This document shows positions 17,592 through 26,868 of a stretch of 64,000 nucleotides of DNA, piece after piece (the stretch's first letter is position 1; each line of letters begins with the position of its first letter). Position numbers and translations under genes: made by a program. A model generated the notes under the pieces. It had not been told where the DNA came from and did not search any database. It saw only the letters and a program-made list of their open reading frames with translations. This stretch comes from Archangium sp. (GTDB lineage: Bacteria > Myxococcota > Myxococcia > Myxococcales > Myxococcaceae): the NCBI GenBank assembly GCA_022843845.1, contig JALHMW010000021.1, positions 22,228 to 86,227 of the forward strand. The letters run 5' to 3'.

Positions 17592-17927
17592 TTACGTGAA
17601 GGGCGCGAGGTCGAGCTCGGCGCGTTTGCCCTTCCGGTCCTTGTTGGCCTCGGCGTCGGGCAGCGCGTCCTTCTTCGTCGAGATCTGCGGCCACTCGGTC
17701 GAGTACTTCGCGTTGAGCGCCGTGTACTCAGCCCACTCCGGCGGCAACGAGTCCTCGGTGAAGATGGCCTTGGTCGGGCACACCGGCTCGCACGCCCCAC
17801 AGTCGATGCACTCGGTCGGGTGGATCACGAGGAAGTTGGCGCCCTCGTAGAAGCAGTTGACCGGGCAGACCTCGACGCAGTCGGTGTACTTGCACTTGAT
17901 GCACGGCTCGGCGACGACGTAGGGCAT
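17592..17927 (-). CDS. fdxA: 7Fe (3Fe-4S/4Fe-4S) ferredoxin, FdI type
   Basis: 111-aa electron carrier. The N-terminal [20 protein letters not shown] and second set [12 protein letters not shown] are the cluster ligands, and the order and the roughly 60-residue C-terminal extension match Azotobacter-type ferredoxin I, which holds one 3Fe-4S and one 4Fe-4S cluster. Last gene of the block that begins with a 2-oxoacid:ferredoxin oxidoreductase and contains complex I without its NADH module. It is therefore the natural candidate electron shuttle between them. That role is inference from context; the protein family is certain. Confidence 0.95.
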   Translation of the reverse strand: MPYVVAEPCIKCKYTDCVEVCPVNCFYEGANFLVIHPTECIDCGACEPVCPTKAIFTEDSLPPEWAEYTALNAKYSTEWPQISTKKDALPDAEANKDRKGKRAELDLAPFT

Positions 17928-17958
17928 GGGGTGTTCCTCAGTGATGGGTGCGTTCAGC

Positions 17959-18411
17959 TCATTCGCTGTCGCCCTGGACGGCCACGATGTCGTCGCGCAG
18001 CACGTCGGGTGACAGACAGGTCTTCTCTTCGTCGGCCATGTCTCGCAGCAGCTCGGCGCCGAAGGTCCTCACCTGTCTGGCCCACGCTGCCGGGTCGCTC
18101 ACGGGGTCGAGCTCGGCGAGGCGGCTGACCACCTTGCGCTGCTCCGTGTGCTCCTCGTCCATCGACTTCACCCGCGCCGCGCCCCACGCGTCGACCGTCT
18201 CGAGCACCGGCCGCAAGATGCGCTCCTCGTGCTCGACGTGGCGAATGAAGGTCTGAAGCAGCGCGTCGACCTGCTCCCGCGCGCTCTTGAGCGCCGAGAC
18301 CTCACCCTGCGCGACCTGGTCCAGCAGGCCGTCGAGCGCGCGAAGCCCGATGCGCAGGCCCTCGTGCTCGACCAGGATGATGCGGCGGATCTTGCTGTTC
18401 TCGAGTGTCAT
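17959..18411 (-). CDS. Hemerythrin HHE-domain protein
   Basis: 150-aa four-helix diiron protein. Expected ligands are visible: His in VEHEGLR near residue 16, FIRHVEHEE near 55-60, DEEHTEQ near 85 and DMADEEKTC near 130. Such proteins bind O2 or NO, or sense iron and oxygen. It sits between nuoN (10 bp) and the ferredoxin (31 bp), which suggests it protects or monitors oxygen-sensitive clusters of the pathway. Function beyond the fold is inferred. Confidence 0.88.
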   Translation of the reverse strand: MTLENSKIRRIILVEHEGLRIGLRALDGLLDQVAQGEVSALKSAREQVDALLQTFIRHVEHEERILRPVLETVDAWGAARVKSMDEEHTEQRKVVSRLAELDPVSDPAAWARQVRTFGAELLRDMADEEKTCLSPDVLRDDIVAVQGDSE

Positions 18412-18421
18412 GACGGCTCCC

Positions 18422-19858
18422 CTAGTGCTTCTGCATGAAGGCGCTGGCAGCCCTCGTGGCTTCGTCCACCAATGGACGCGGCCACAACCCCAGCCCCACG
18501 ACAGCCAACAGACAGACGACGATCGACAACCTCACGCCGAGGCCCGCACGAATGGGCTCGCTCGAGGTGCCCTCGGCCATGAACGTCGAGCGCGCCACGC
18601 TCAGGTAATAGAAGAGCCCCAGGACGGCGACGACGACCGCGAGGATGACGAGGCCAGAGAGCCCGGCGCGCCACGCCGCGAGGAACACGAAGAGCTTGGC
18701 CCAGAAGCCCACCACGAAGGGGATGCCGGCGAGCGAGAGCAGGAAGACGAGCAGCGCGGCGCCGAGCCAGGGCGAGCGCCTCGAGAGCCCCGCCAACATC
18801 GACACCTCGTGGCCACCGCTGCTCTGCGCCGCGGCATGCACCACCAGGAACGCGCCGAGGTTGGTGAAGACGTAGGTGGAGATGAAGAAGAGCGCCATCG
18901 CGAGGCCCTCTTGCGTGTTCGCGGCGATGGCGAGCAACACCGCGCCGATCTGCGCCACGCCTGAGAAGCCGAGCAGCCGGCGCGCGTCGGTCTGAGGCAG
19001 CGCGAAGACGTTGCCCACCACCATGCTCGCGCCTGCGATGACGGCCAGCGCCGGGCCCCACACCGCGACGTGCTGCGCCCAGCCCGAGAGCATCACCACC
19101 GAGAACGCAGCGAGCCCGCCGGCCTTCGGAGCGACCGACAGGAAGGCGACGAACGGCGTCGGCGCGCCCTGGTACGTGTCGGGCACCCACATGTGGAACG
19201 GCACCGCGCCCAGCTTGAAGCCGAGGCCGCCGATCACCATCAACATGCCCGTGGTGTGGAGCGGCGTGAGCTGGACCGGCAAGGCCGACAGCGCCGTCGA
19301 GCCCGTTTCGCCGATGACGAGCGCGAGCCCGAAGAGCGTGAAGGCCGAGCTCGCCACGCCGGTGACGAAGAGCTTCAAGCCTGCCTCGGGCCCCAGCTTC
19401 GGCTCCGTCGCCGGGCCGTCGGTCTTCGCCCACGCGGCCAGCACGTAGAGGGGAATGCCCATCAACTCGAAGGCGACGAGCAGCAGCACCCAGTCCCGCG
19501 CGCCCGGCACCAGCATCATGCCGGTGAGGCTGAAGAGCATGAGCGCGTAGTACTCGGCCTGCCGGCGCGGCGTGCGCTCCTCGAGCCAGTCGATGCTGCC
19601 CATCACGCCGAGCAGGCCCGCGACGAGGAAGAGGCGCTTGAAGAACACCACCCACGCGCCCGACTCGTAGACGCCGTGAGGGACTACGCCTGAGGTGTCG
19701 ACGAAGAAGCTCGCCACCAGCACGCTCGCGAGCACGCCCGCCGTCAGCCAGCCGAGCACCCGGCCGGGGATGCGGAGGAACGCGTCCAGCGCAAGGACGA
19801 CGAGGGCCAGCGCGGCCACCGCGAAGTCGAGCGAGAAGACCTGCAGCCAGGCGTTCAT
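18422..19858 (-). CDS. nuoN: Complex I proton-pumping subunit NuoN
   Basis: 478-aa antiporter-like membrane subunit with about 14 helices. The family region LGFKLGAVPFHMWVPDTYQG and the later ALPQTDARRLLGFSGVAQIG carry the conserved Lys/His of the proton channel. Start ATG overlaps the nuoM stop by 4 bp. Last nuo gene; hemerythrin follows after 10 bp. Confidence 0.97.
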   Translation of the reverse strand: MNAWLQVFSLDFAVAALALVVLALDAFLRIPGRVLGWLTAGVLASVLVASFFVDTSGVVPHGVYESGAWVVFFKRLFLVAGLLGVMGSIDWLEERTPRRQAEYYALMLFSLTGMMLVPGARDWVLLLVAFELMGIPLYVLAAWAKTDGPATEPKLGPEAGLKLFVTGVASSAFTLFGLALVIGETGSTALSALPVQLTPLHTTGMLMVIGGLGFKLGAVPFHMWVPDTYQGAPTPFVAFLSVAPKAGGLAAFSVVMLSGWAQHVAVWGPALAVIAGASMVVGNVFALPQTDARRLLGFSGVAQIGAVLLAIAANTQEGLAMALFFISTYVFTNLGAFLVVHAAAQSSGGHEVSMLAGLSRRSPWLGAALLVFLLSLAGIPFVVGFWAKLFVFLAAWRAGLSGLVILAVVVAVLGLFYYLSVARSTFMAEGTSSEPIRAGLGVRLSIVVCLLAVVGLGLWPRPLVDEATRAASAFMQKH

Positions 19859-21405
19859 GGCGTCACCGCCTGCGCGAGCGCGACGATGGGCAGCCGGCCG
19901 AGGTAGCCCTGACTGGCGGCGTCGATGAAGTCGAGCAGCAGCTTCGGCCAGAAGCCGAACACGACGAGCAGACTGCCGAGCACCAGCGGCGCTGCCCACT
20001 CGGTGCGCTGCACGTCCTGCAGGTGCGCGAACTCGTCGACGGGCGCCGGGCCCCAGAAGATCGTCTTGCAGGCCCGCAGCACGTAGACGGCCGTGACGAA
20101 CGCGCCCAGCACGCCCGGAATCGCCCACCACGGGCTCGCGCCCTTCGCAGCGCCGGCGAAGACCATGAACTCGGCGACGAAACCTGCGGTGCCCGGCAAC
20201 CCGAGCGACGACAGACAGGCCAGCGTGAAGAAGCCGGCGACGACGGGCATCACGTGGGCGAAGCCACCCATCTTGGCGATCGTCCTGGTGTGCGCGCGCT
20301 CGTAGACGAGGCCGACGAGGGCGAAGAAGAGGCCCGTCATGATGCCGTGCGCGACCATCTGGTAGACGGCGCCGTTCCAGCCGGCCGCGTTCATGGTGGC
20401 GATGCCCAGCATCACCACGCCCATGTGGCTCACCGACGAGTACGCGACGATGTACTTGAGGTCCTTCTGGCTCGCGGCGCAGAGCGCTCCGTAGAGCACG
20501 TTGACGACGGCCACCGCGCCGACGATCGGCGCCCACCACGCGGCCGCGTCAGGCACCAACACCATGCCGATGCGCAGCACGCCGAAGGCGCCGAGCTTCA
20601 TCAACACACCGGCGTGCAGCATCGACACGGCCGTCGGCGCCGAGGCGTGACCGTCAGGCGACCAGGTGTGGAACGGGAAGACGCCGGCGAGCGTGCCGAA
20701 GCCCAGCCACACCAGCGGGAACACCACGTGCTGCACCGCGATGGGGAACTTCGTCGCCTCGAGCACCTGCATGTCGAAGGTGCGCGCGCCCGAGTTCGAC
20801 CAGAGCAGGAACATCGCCACGAGGATCGCCGCCGAGCCCACCAGCAACATCAGCGTCAGCTTCATCGCGGCGTATTCGCGGCTGCCCACTTCGAAGCGCT
20901 TCCACGTGAAGCCGAACGGCCCCGCTGACGGCACCTTGTGACTCGAGCCCCAGATGCCGATGAGCAGGTACATCGGCAGCACGGCGATCTCGTAGAAGAG
21001 GAAGAAGATGAACAGGTCTTGCGAGATGAAGACGCCGTAGACGCCCGAGACGAGCACCAGCAGCAACAGGAAGAACTCCTTGTCGCGCTTCGCCACCGAC
21101 CAGCTCGCGAGCACTCCAGTGACGATGATGACGCCGGTGAGGAGCAGCAGCGCCACGCCCCACCCGTCCACCGCGAGCTTCAGGTGAATGCCGAGCGAGG
21201 GCACGAGCGGCACCGTGTCGAGCAGCTGGAGGCCGCCGAGTGCGCGATCGTAGAGCGTCGCGACCCAGATGCTGCCCGCGAGCGAGATGACGGCGCCGAT
21301 CAACGAGACGACCCGGAGCGCGGTGCGTGAGGTTCCGGGAATGGCCAGCAACACCACCGCCGCGAGCGCCGGAGCAGCCATCGTGAGGGCGAGCAGGTGG
21401 CTCAT
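19855..21405 (-). CDS. nuoM: Complex I proton-pumping subunit NuoM
   Basis: 516-aa antiporter-like subunit. Segments LFIFFLFYEIAVLPMYLLIG (conserved Glu) and FPFHTWSPDGHASAPTAVSM, followed by SQKDLKYIVAYSSVSHMG, are typical of NuoM. Overlaps nuoL and nuoN by 4 bp each, so the membrane-arm genes are translationally coupled. Confidence 0.97.
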   Translation of the reverse strand: MSHLLALTMAAPALAAVVLLAIPGTSRTALRVVSLIGAVISLAGSIWVATLYDRALGGLQLLDTVPLVPSLGIHLKLAVDGWGVALLLLTGVIIVTGVLASWSVAKRDKEFFLLLLVLVSGVYGVFISQDLFIFFLFYEIAVLPMYLLIGIWGSSHKVPSAGPFGFTWKRFEVGSREYAAMKLTLMLLVGSAAILVAMFLLWSNSGARTFDMQVLEATKFPIAVQHVVFPLVWLGFGTLAGVFPFHTWSPDGHASAPTAVSMLHAGVLMKLGAFGVLRIGMVLVPDAAAWWAPIVGAVAVVNVLYGALCAASQKDLKYIVAYSSVSHMGVVMLGIATMNAAGWNGAVYQMVAHGIMTGLFFALVGLVYERAHTRTIAKMGGFAHVMPVVAGFFTLACLSSLGLPGTAGFVAEFMVFAGAAKGASPWWAIPGVLGAFVTAVYVLRACKTIFWGPAPVDEFAHLQDVQRTEWAAPLVLGSLLVVFGFWPKLLLDFIDAASQGYLGRLPIVALAQAVTP

Positions 21406-23201
21406 CGGAGCACTCCAATCAGCACCAGCACCAGGACGCCCACGGTGACGAGCAGCGCGTAGTCACGCACCAGGCCCGTCTGGAGCCGCCGCGCCGAGGA
21501 GCCGCCCTCGAGCGCCGACCAGCCGGTGAAGTTGATGAGCCCGTCGATGAGGTAGCGGTCGATCCACCCCGCCAGTGACGCCACGCCGAGCAGGCCGATC
21601 CGGTACGCGCCAGCCCAGGTGCGGTCGACGACCGAGAAGGTGTCGAGCTTCTCGAGCACGTGCGTGAACGGCGCCTGTCCCCCCTTGCGGAAGACGAGGA
21701 TCGCGGCGCCGAGCCCGGCCAGCGACATCACCGACGCGAGCACCGGCGTGAGGCCGAGGTGCAGCTCGTACTGCGCGCTCGATTGCGTGGCGAGCCACCC
21801 ACCGAGAAAGCCAGACGCCAACGACGGAATGGCCAGCACCACCAGCGGACCCGTCATCGCGACGTTGCCCTCGTGCGCATGCGAGGAGCGCTCCGAGAGC
21901 TCGCCCCAGAACGCCTTGATGAGGAGGCGGCCCATGTAGAACGCCGTGAGGAACGCGGCGCCGAGCAGCATCGCCCACGGAATCCACGACGCCTTGCCCT
22001 CGAGCGACGTGAGCACCAGGTCCTTGCTGAAGAAGCCGGCGAAGCCAGGCACGCCTGCGAGCGACAACGAGCCGATCACGAACGCCGCCGTGGTGAGCGG
22101 GAGCTTCTTGCGAAGGCCGCCCATGTCGTCGAGCGAGTTGGAGTGCACCGCGTGAATCACGCTGCCCGCGGCGAGGAAGAGCAGCGCCTTGAAGAACGCG
22201 TGAGTGCCGAGGTGGAAGAAGCCGGCGAAGGCCTGACCAGCGCCGAGCGCGGCCACCATGTAGCCGAGCTGTGAGCACGTCGAGAACGCGAGCACCTTCT
22301 TGATGTCGTGCTGCACGAGCGCGAGGAGCGCGGCGAAGACGGCCGTGATGGAGCCGACCCAGAGCATCACCTCACGCGTGCCTGGAGCGAGCGCAAAGAG
22401 CGGGTCGGCGCGCACGACGAGGAAGACGCCCGCGGCCACCATCGTCGCGGCGTGGAGGAGCGCGGAGACCGGCGTCGGGCCCTCCATCGCGTCGGGCAGC
22501 CAGATATGCAGGGGAAACTGCGCCGACTTGCCGACGACGGCGAGGAAGAGCAGGCCCGTCACCCACGTCGCGACCGTCGCGCTGGGCGCCGAGGTCCACT
22601 CGAAGCCACCCGTCGAGACGTAGAGCACCAAGAGGCCGAACAGGAAGCCCATGTCGGCGAGCTTCGTCATCCAGAACGCCTTCACCGCCGCCTGCGCCGC
22701 TGCGGGCTTCGCGAAGTAGAAACCGATGAGCAGGTAGCTGGTGAGGCCGACGAGCTCCCACCCGGCGAAGAGCTGGAGCAGGTTCGGCGAGACCACCACC
22801 ACGTTCATGCTGAACAGGAAGAGTGCGTGGAGCGTGAAGTAGCGGCCGAAGGCGCGCGGCGGCTCGTCGTGCATGTAGGCGATCGAGAAGACCTGCACGC
22901 AGAGCGCGACGAGGCAGACGATGATCAACATCGGCAACGAGACGCCGTCGATGAGGATGCCGATCTCGGCCATCGCGCGGCCGCGCTCCTCGATCCACGG
23001 AATGGTGGCGCGCGCGTCAGGGGCGCCGCCCAGCCTCGCGACGAGCAGCATCACCGCCGCGCCGAGCGAGACGAGGCTGCCCAGCAAGGTGACCCAGGCT
23101 GCGGGCGCGCCACGGTGACGCAGCGGGCTCAAGACGAGCAACAGCAAGGCCGCGACCGCGGGCGCGACGGTCGCGACGATGGCGAGCGTGACCGGACTCA
23201 T
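21402..23201 (-). CDS. nuoL: Complex I proton-pumping subunit NuoL
   Basis: 599-aa distal antiporter-like subunit. Typical segments are LLQLFAGWELVGLTSYLLIG, FPLHIWLPDAMEGPTPVSAL and QHDIKKVLAFSTCSQLGYM. The length includes the C-terminal region that forms the long lateral helix and final transmembrane helix, so it is full length. 4-bp overlaps with nuoK and nuoM. Confidence 0.97.
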   Translation of the reverse strand: MSPVTLAIVATVAPAVAALLLLVLSPLRHRGAPAAWVTLLGSLVSLGAAVMLLVARLGGAPDARATIPWIEERGRAMAEIGILIDGVSLPMLIIVCLVALCVQVFSIAYMHDEPPRAFGRYFTLHALFLFSMNVVVVSPNLLQLFAGWELVGLTSYLLIGFYFAKPAAAQAAVKAFWMTKLADMGFLFGLLVLYVSTGGFEWTSAPSATVATWVTGLLFLAVVGKSAQFPLHIWLPDAMEGPTPVSALLHAATMVAAGVFLVVRADPLFALAPGTREVMLWVGSITAVFAALLALVQHDIKKVLAFSTCSQLGYMVAALGAGQAFAGFFHLGTHAFFKALLFLAAGSVIHAVHSNSLDDMGGLRKKLPLTTAAFVIGSLSLAGVPGFAGFFSKDLVLTSLEGKASWIPWAMLLGAAFLTAFYMGRLLIKAFWGELSERSSHAHEGNVAMTGPLVVLAIPSLASGFLGGWLATQSSAQYELHLGLTPVLASVMSLAGLGAAILVFRKGGQAPFTHVLEKLDTFSVVDRTWAGAYRIGLLGVASLAGWIDRYLIDGLINFTGWSALEGGSSARRLQTGLVRDYALLVTVGVLVLVLIGVLR

Positions 23202-23497
23202 TGGCGTGCCTCACTCGCGAGATCGAGCGCCGTGTCTCCATGGCGCCGGTAGAGCAGCATCACCAGCGCGAGGCCGACGGCGACCTCGGCGACCGTGATG
23301 GCCAGCGCGAACAGCACGAAGACCTGACCCGTCGGCCCCCCGCGGAAATGAGCAAACGACGCGAAGAGGATGTTCGCCGAGTTCGCCATCAACTCGACCG
23401 AGAGGAGCATCGCGACCGCCTGCTTGCGCGTGGCGAGGCCGTAGACACCGATCGCCATCAGCGCTGACGCCAGCAGGATGCAGTTCATCAGCGTCAT
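23198..23497 (-). CDS. nuoK: Complex I membrane subunit NuoK
   Basis: 99-aa subunit with three helices; the conserved Glu residues of the proton path are in LLSVELMANSANI and in ITVAEVAVGLALVML. Normal length. 4-bp overlaps on both sides. Confidence 0.96.
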   Translation of the reverse strand: MTLMNCILLASALMAIGVYGLATRKQAVAMLLSVELMANSANILFASFAHFRGGPTGQVFVLFALAITVAEVAVGLALVMLLYRRHGDTALDLASEARQ

Positions 23498-24039
23498 GGG
23501 TTCACCTCGGAGACCGCCGCAGCGGCCGGGCTCGGTTCGCCTGCCGGCTCGGGATCACGGCGTCGCACCAGGACCACCGCGCCGACGATGGCCGCGAGCA
23601 GGAGCAGGGACAGCACCTCGAAGCCGATCAGATACTCGCCGAGCAACGCGCGCGCGATATCGGCGCTCGATGCGACTGGCGCAGGGTTCGGCACGTGCGG
23701 GGCGCTCTTCCACGTCACCAGCGCCAGCACGACGAACAGGGCCGACGCGAAGATGAACCCGCGATCGGCGCCTTCGGTCTGGGCGACCACGTCGATCCCA
23801 TCGTGACGCCGCGTCACCATCACGCCGAAGATCATCAGCGTGACGACGCCTCCGACGTAGGTGAGCACCTGGACGCCGGCGAGGAAGGGCGCGTTGAGCT
23901 GGGCGTACAGCGCGGCAGTTCCCAGCAGCGTGACGCCGAGCCAGAGCACGGCGTGGATGAGGTTGGCGGCGCGAACGACGAAGAGCGCGGACACCACGAT
24001 GACCGCCGCCACGATCGCGAACCCGAAGTCGAAGTTCAC
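23494..24039 (-). CDS. nuoJ: Complex I membrane subunit NuoJ
   Basis: 181-aa subunit with about five helices, including NAPFLAGVQVLTYVGGVVTL and IGFEVLSLLLLAAIVGAVVL. The C-terminus is an Ala/Pro/Glu-rich tail. Overlaps nuoI and nuoK by 4 bp. Confidence 0.94.
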   Translation of the reverse strand: MNFDFGFAIVAAVIVVSALFVVRAANLIHAVLWLGVTLLGTAALYAQLNAPFLAGVQVLTYVGGVVTLMIFGVMVTRRHDGIDVVAQTEGADRGFIFASALFVVLALVTWKSAPHVPNPAPVASSADIARALLGEYLIGFEVLSLLLLAAIVGAVVLVRRRDPEPAGEPSPAAAAVSEVNP

Positions 24040-24701
24040 GGCGTGCCTCCTTCTGGTTTCGGAATGATGGGAGCCGGCGCGACGCTCGGCTCGGAAGTGG
24101 GTACAGCAGGCGCAGCAGCGACCGGCACAGCGTCAACCGCAGCAGCAGTAACGGGAGCCGCGACAACCGGCGCAGCAGCAACCGGCGCACCCTCGACTGG
24201 AGCCGGCTTGGGCGGCTTGGGCGGCGTCTGCATCTCCATCAACTTCGTGCCGTCACCCCACGCCCGGGTCTTCGTCTTCTCGTTCTCGTACAGCCTCGCC
24301 ATGTTGAGGACGAGCGACTCGCGGCCGTACGCGGGTTCCTCCTGCTCGCGCGTCATCACGATCGCGTCGGTCGGGCAGACCTGCACGCACAGCTCACAGA
24401 AGATGCAGGCCGAGAGGTCGAGCGTGAAGTCGTCGGCGTAGCTGCGCTTCTTGCCAGTGATCGGCGAGTCACGCTTCGCCGGCCCCTTGATCGCGATGAC
24501 CTTCGAGGGGCAGATGCGCTCGCACTGCAGACACCCGATGCAGGCCTCGTCTCCGTCCGCCTCGTGCAGGAGCGCAAAGCTCGCGCGGTAGCGCTCCGCC
24601 CTCGGCCGAAGCACCTTCGGGTACTGCACCGTGTTCGTCTTGCGCCCAAAGCTCTTCGCGATGGTGGCGACGCTCTTCAGGGCATCGAGGAAGTGGCGCA
24701 T
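24036..24701 (-). CDS. nuoI: Complex I 2x[4Fe-4S] subunit NuoI with Ala/Pro tail
   Basis: 221-aa peripheral-arm subunit carrying clusters N6a and N6b: CIGCLQCERICP near residue 54 and CIFCELCVQVCP near 98. After the conserved AYGRESLVLN segment the protein continues with about 60 residues of Pro/Ala/Val repeats, not part of the usual subunit (about 160-180 aa). In a complex lacking NuoEFG this subunit is a likely entry point for ferredoxin electrons, and the tail could contact the donor; that is speculation. 10 bp after nuoH. Confidence 0.95.
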   Translation of the reverse strand: MRHFLDALKSVATIAKSFGRKTNTVQYPKVLRPRAERYRASFALLHEADGDEACIGCLQCERICPSKVIAIKGPAKRDSPITGKKRSYADDFTLDLSACIFCELCVQVCPTDAIVMTREQEEPAYGRESLVLNMARLYENEKTKTRAWGDGTKLMEMQTPPKPPKPAPVEGAPVAAAPVVAAPVTAAAVDAVPVAAAPAVPTSEPSVAPAPIIPKPEGGTP

Positions 24702-24711
24702 ACGTTCTCTC

Positions 24712-25680
24712 TCACCCTGCGAAGACGACCCAGACGGCCGCGCCGACGACGAGCACGACGCCCGATGGCACCAACCACCGCCAGCACAGCGCCATCAGCT
24801 GATCGGAGCGGAAGCGCAGGAGCGACCAGCGCAGCCAGTAGATCGCGACCACCAAGAGGCCCGTCTTCAGCACCATCCACCACAGGCCCGGCGCGATGGG
24901 GCCGTCGTACCCTCCGAGGAACAGCGCCGACGCGACCGCCGAGGCGATCACCGTGTGCAGGTACTCGGCCATGTAGAAGAGGCCGAACTTCATGCCCGTG
25001 TACTCAGTGGTGATGCCAGCCACGAGCTCGCTCTCGGCCTCGGGGATGTCGAAGGGAATGCGGTTCGACTCGGCGAGCATCGCGAGCATGAACAACCCGA
25101 AGGCCGGTATGCCCAGGAAGAACGGCCACACCACCAGCCAGTGGTGGCTCGACTGGTACGCGACGATGTCGCTCAGCTTCATCGACCCGGCGAGGATCAC
25201 CGGCACGAGCGCCGCGAGCACGAGCGGCACCTCGTACGAGACCGACTGGGCGATCGCGCGCATGGCGCCGAGCAGCGCGAACTTGTTGTTGCTCCCCCAC
25301 CCCGCGGCGAACACCGGGAGCACGCCCAGCGCCCCGACCGCGAGCAGGTAGAGCACTCCAACCTCGAGGTCCGCCCCGACGATCGTGGCCGAGAATGGCA
25401 CCACCGCCGCGCCCGCGATGGCGACGGTGGCCCCGAGTAGCGGGGCGTTGTTGAAGAGCGCCCGATCGGCCTTCTCGGGAATGATGTCTTCCTTCTGCAA
25501 CAGCTTCAGCACGTCGGCCGGGGCCTGGAGGAACCCCAGCGGGTCGGTGAAGGTGGGGCCGATGCGGCTCTGCATGCGCGCCGCCATCTTCCGCTCCGTC
25601 CACAGCACGAAGAGCAGGCTCGACATGATGGCGACGATGATGCCGCCGCCGTACAGCCCGCCCTGGAGGAACTCGTTCAT
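24712..25680 (-). CDS. nuoH: Complex I quinone-site membrane subunit NuoH
   Basis: 322-aa subunit with eight helices. TERKMAARMQSRIGP in the first cytoplasmic loop and ESELVAGITTEYTGMKFGLF with its Glu cluster are family signatures of the quinone chamber. Follows nuoD directly with a 4-bp overlap; the nuoE, F and G genes that often lie between nuoD and nuoH are not there. Confidence 0.97.
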   Translation of the reverse strand: MNEFLQGGLYGGGIIVAIMSSLLFVLWTERKMAARMQSRIGPTFTDPLGFLQAPADVLKLLQKEDIIPEKADRALFNNAPLLGATVAIAGAAVVPFSATIVGADLEVGVLYLLAVGALGVLPVFAAGWGSNNKFALLGAMRAIAQSVSYEVPLVLAALVPVILAGSMKLSDIVAYQSSHHWLVVWPFFLGIPAFGLFMLAMLAESNRIPFDIPEAESELVAGITTEYTGMKFGLFYMAEYLHTVIASAVASALFLGGYDGPIAPGLWWMVLKTGLLVVAIYWLRWSLLRFRSDQLMALCWRWLVPSGVVLVVGAAVWVVFAG

Positions 25681-26867
25681 CGATCGACCTCCCCCATGAT
25701 CGGGTCGAGGGAGCCGAGGATCGCCACCGCGTCGCTCACCGTGTACCCGGGGAGGATGTACGGGAGCGCCGACAGCGCATGCAGCGAGGGCGGGCGAATC
25801 TTGAGGCGGTACGCGTTCTGCGTGCCGTCGGTGATCAGCCAGGTGCCCAGCTCACCGCGGGGCGTCTCGATGCCCACGTAGACCTGCCCAGCGGGAATCT
25901 TCGTCTGCACGGTCAGCTTCGTCGGCTTCCCGGAGTTGATCGGCCCCTCGGGCATGCCGTCGAGGAACGCACGGCACAGGCGCAGGCTCTCCTTCACCTC
26001 GGCCACGCGCACGATCGAGCGCGCGTAGCAGTCGCCGCCGGTCGCCACCGCGACGTTCACCTTCACCTCGTCGTAGGCGTGAAACGGCGCATCGCGCCGC
26101 AGATCGTGATCGATGCCCGACGCCCGCAGGTTCGGGCCCGTGACCCCCAGCTCGAGGGCCAGCTCTCCGTCGAGCACGCCGACGTTCTTCGTGCGCTGCT
26201 GGAAGATCCGGTTCTCGATGGTCAGCGCCGCGTACTCCGGCATGCGCGCCTCGATGACGTCGAGCACCGCCTTCACCTTCGCGCCCCACCCCGCCGGAAG
26301 ATCGTGCCGGTTCCCGCCGATGGTGTGCGTGTTGTAGTGAAAGCGCGCGCCCGTCACGTCTTCGAAGAGATCGAGGATCAGCTCGCGCTCGCGGAAGCAG
26401 TAGATGAACGCGGTGGAGCCGCCGCCGAGCGCCCCGCCGAGGTCGAGACAGAACGTGCCGATGGCCAGCAAGTGAGACGCGATGCGCTGCAGCTCGGCGA
26501 AGAGCGCCCGCATCCACCTCGCGCGGCGCGGCACCTCGAGCTTCAACATCGCCTCGCAGGCCATCACGATCGCCTGCTCGTTCGTCATCGGCGCGACGTA
26601 GTCGTTCTTGTCGACGATCGGCGTGAGCTGCACGTACGAGAGCTTCTCGCAGAGCTTCTCGACGGCGCGGTGCAGGTACCCACAGTGCGGCACGGCCTTC
26701 ACGATGATCTCTCCGTCCAGGTAGAGATCCATGCGGAAGACGCCGTGCGTCGACGGGTGCTGCGGCCCGAAGTGCAGGAGCATCAGCTCTGACTCGGGAT
26801 CGAGTGAGTCGATCGAGAGGTACGGGTTCGGCCGCTTCTGCGCAGTGACGGTGAGCTGGGTCATCAC
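25677..26867 (-). CDS. nuoD: Complex I 49-kDa subunit NuoD
   Basis: 396-aa peripheral-arm subunit forming the quinone pocket with NuoB. FGPQHPSTHGVFR at the N-terminus contains the quinone-site His, PHCGYLHRAVEKL follows, and the C-terminus LGSLDPIMGEVDR matches the family end. It begins 1 bp after the nuoBC stop. Confidence 0.97.
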   Translation of the reverse strand: MMTQLTVTAQKRPNPYLSIDSLDPESELMLLHFGPQHPSTHGVFRMDLYLDGEIIVKAVPHCGYLHRAVEKLCEKLSYVQLTPIVDKNDYVAPMTNEQAIVMACEAMLKLEVPRRARWMRALFAELQRIASHLLAIGTFCLDLGGALGGGSTAFIYCFRERELILDLFEDVTGARFHYNTHTIGGNRHDLPAGWGAKVKAVLDVIEARMPEYAALTIENRIFQQRTKNVGVLDGELALELGVTGPNLRASGIDHDLRRDAPFHAYDEVKVNVAVATGGDCYARSIVRVAEVKESLRLCRAFLDGMPEGPINSGKPTKLTVQTKIPAGQVYVGIETPRGELGTWLITDGTQNAYRLKIRPPSLHALSALPYILPGYTVSDAVAILGSLDPIMGEVDR

Positions 26868-26868
26868 G

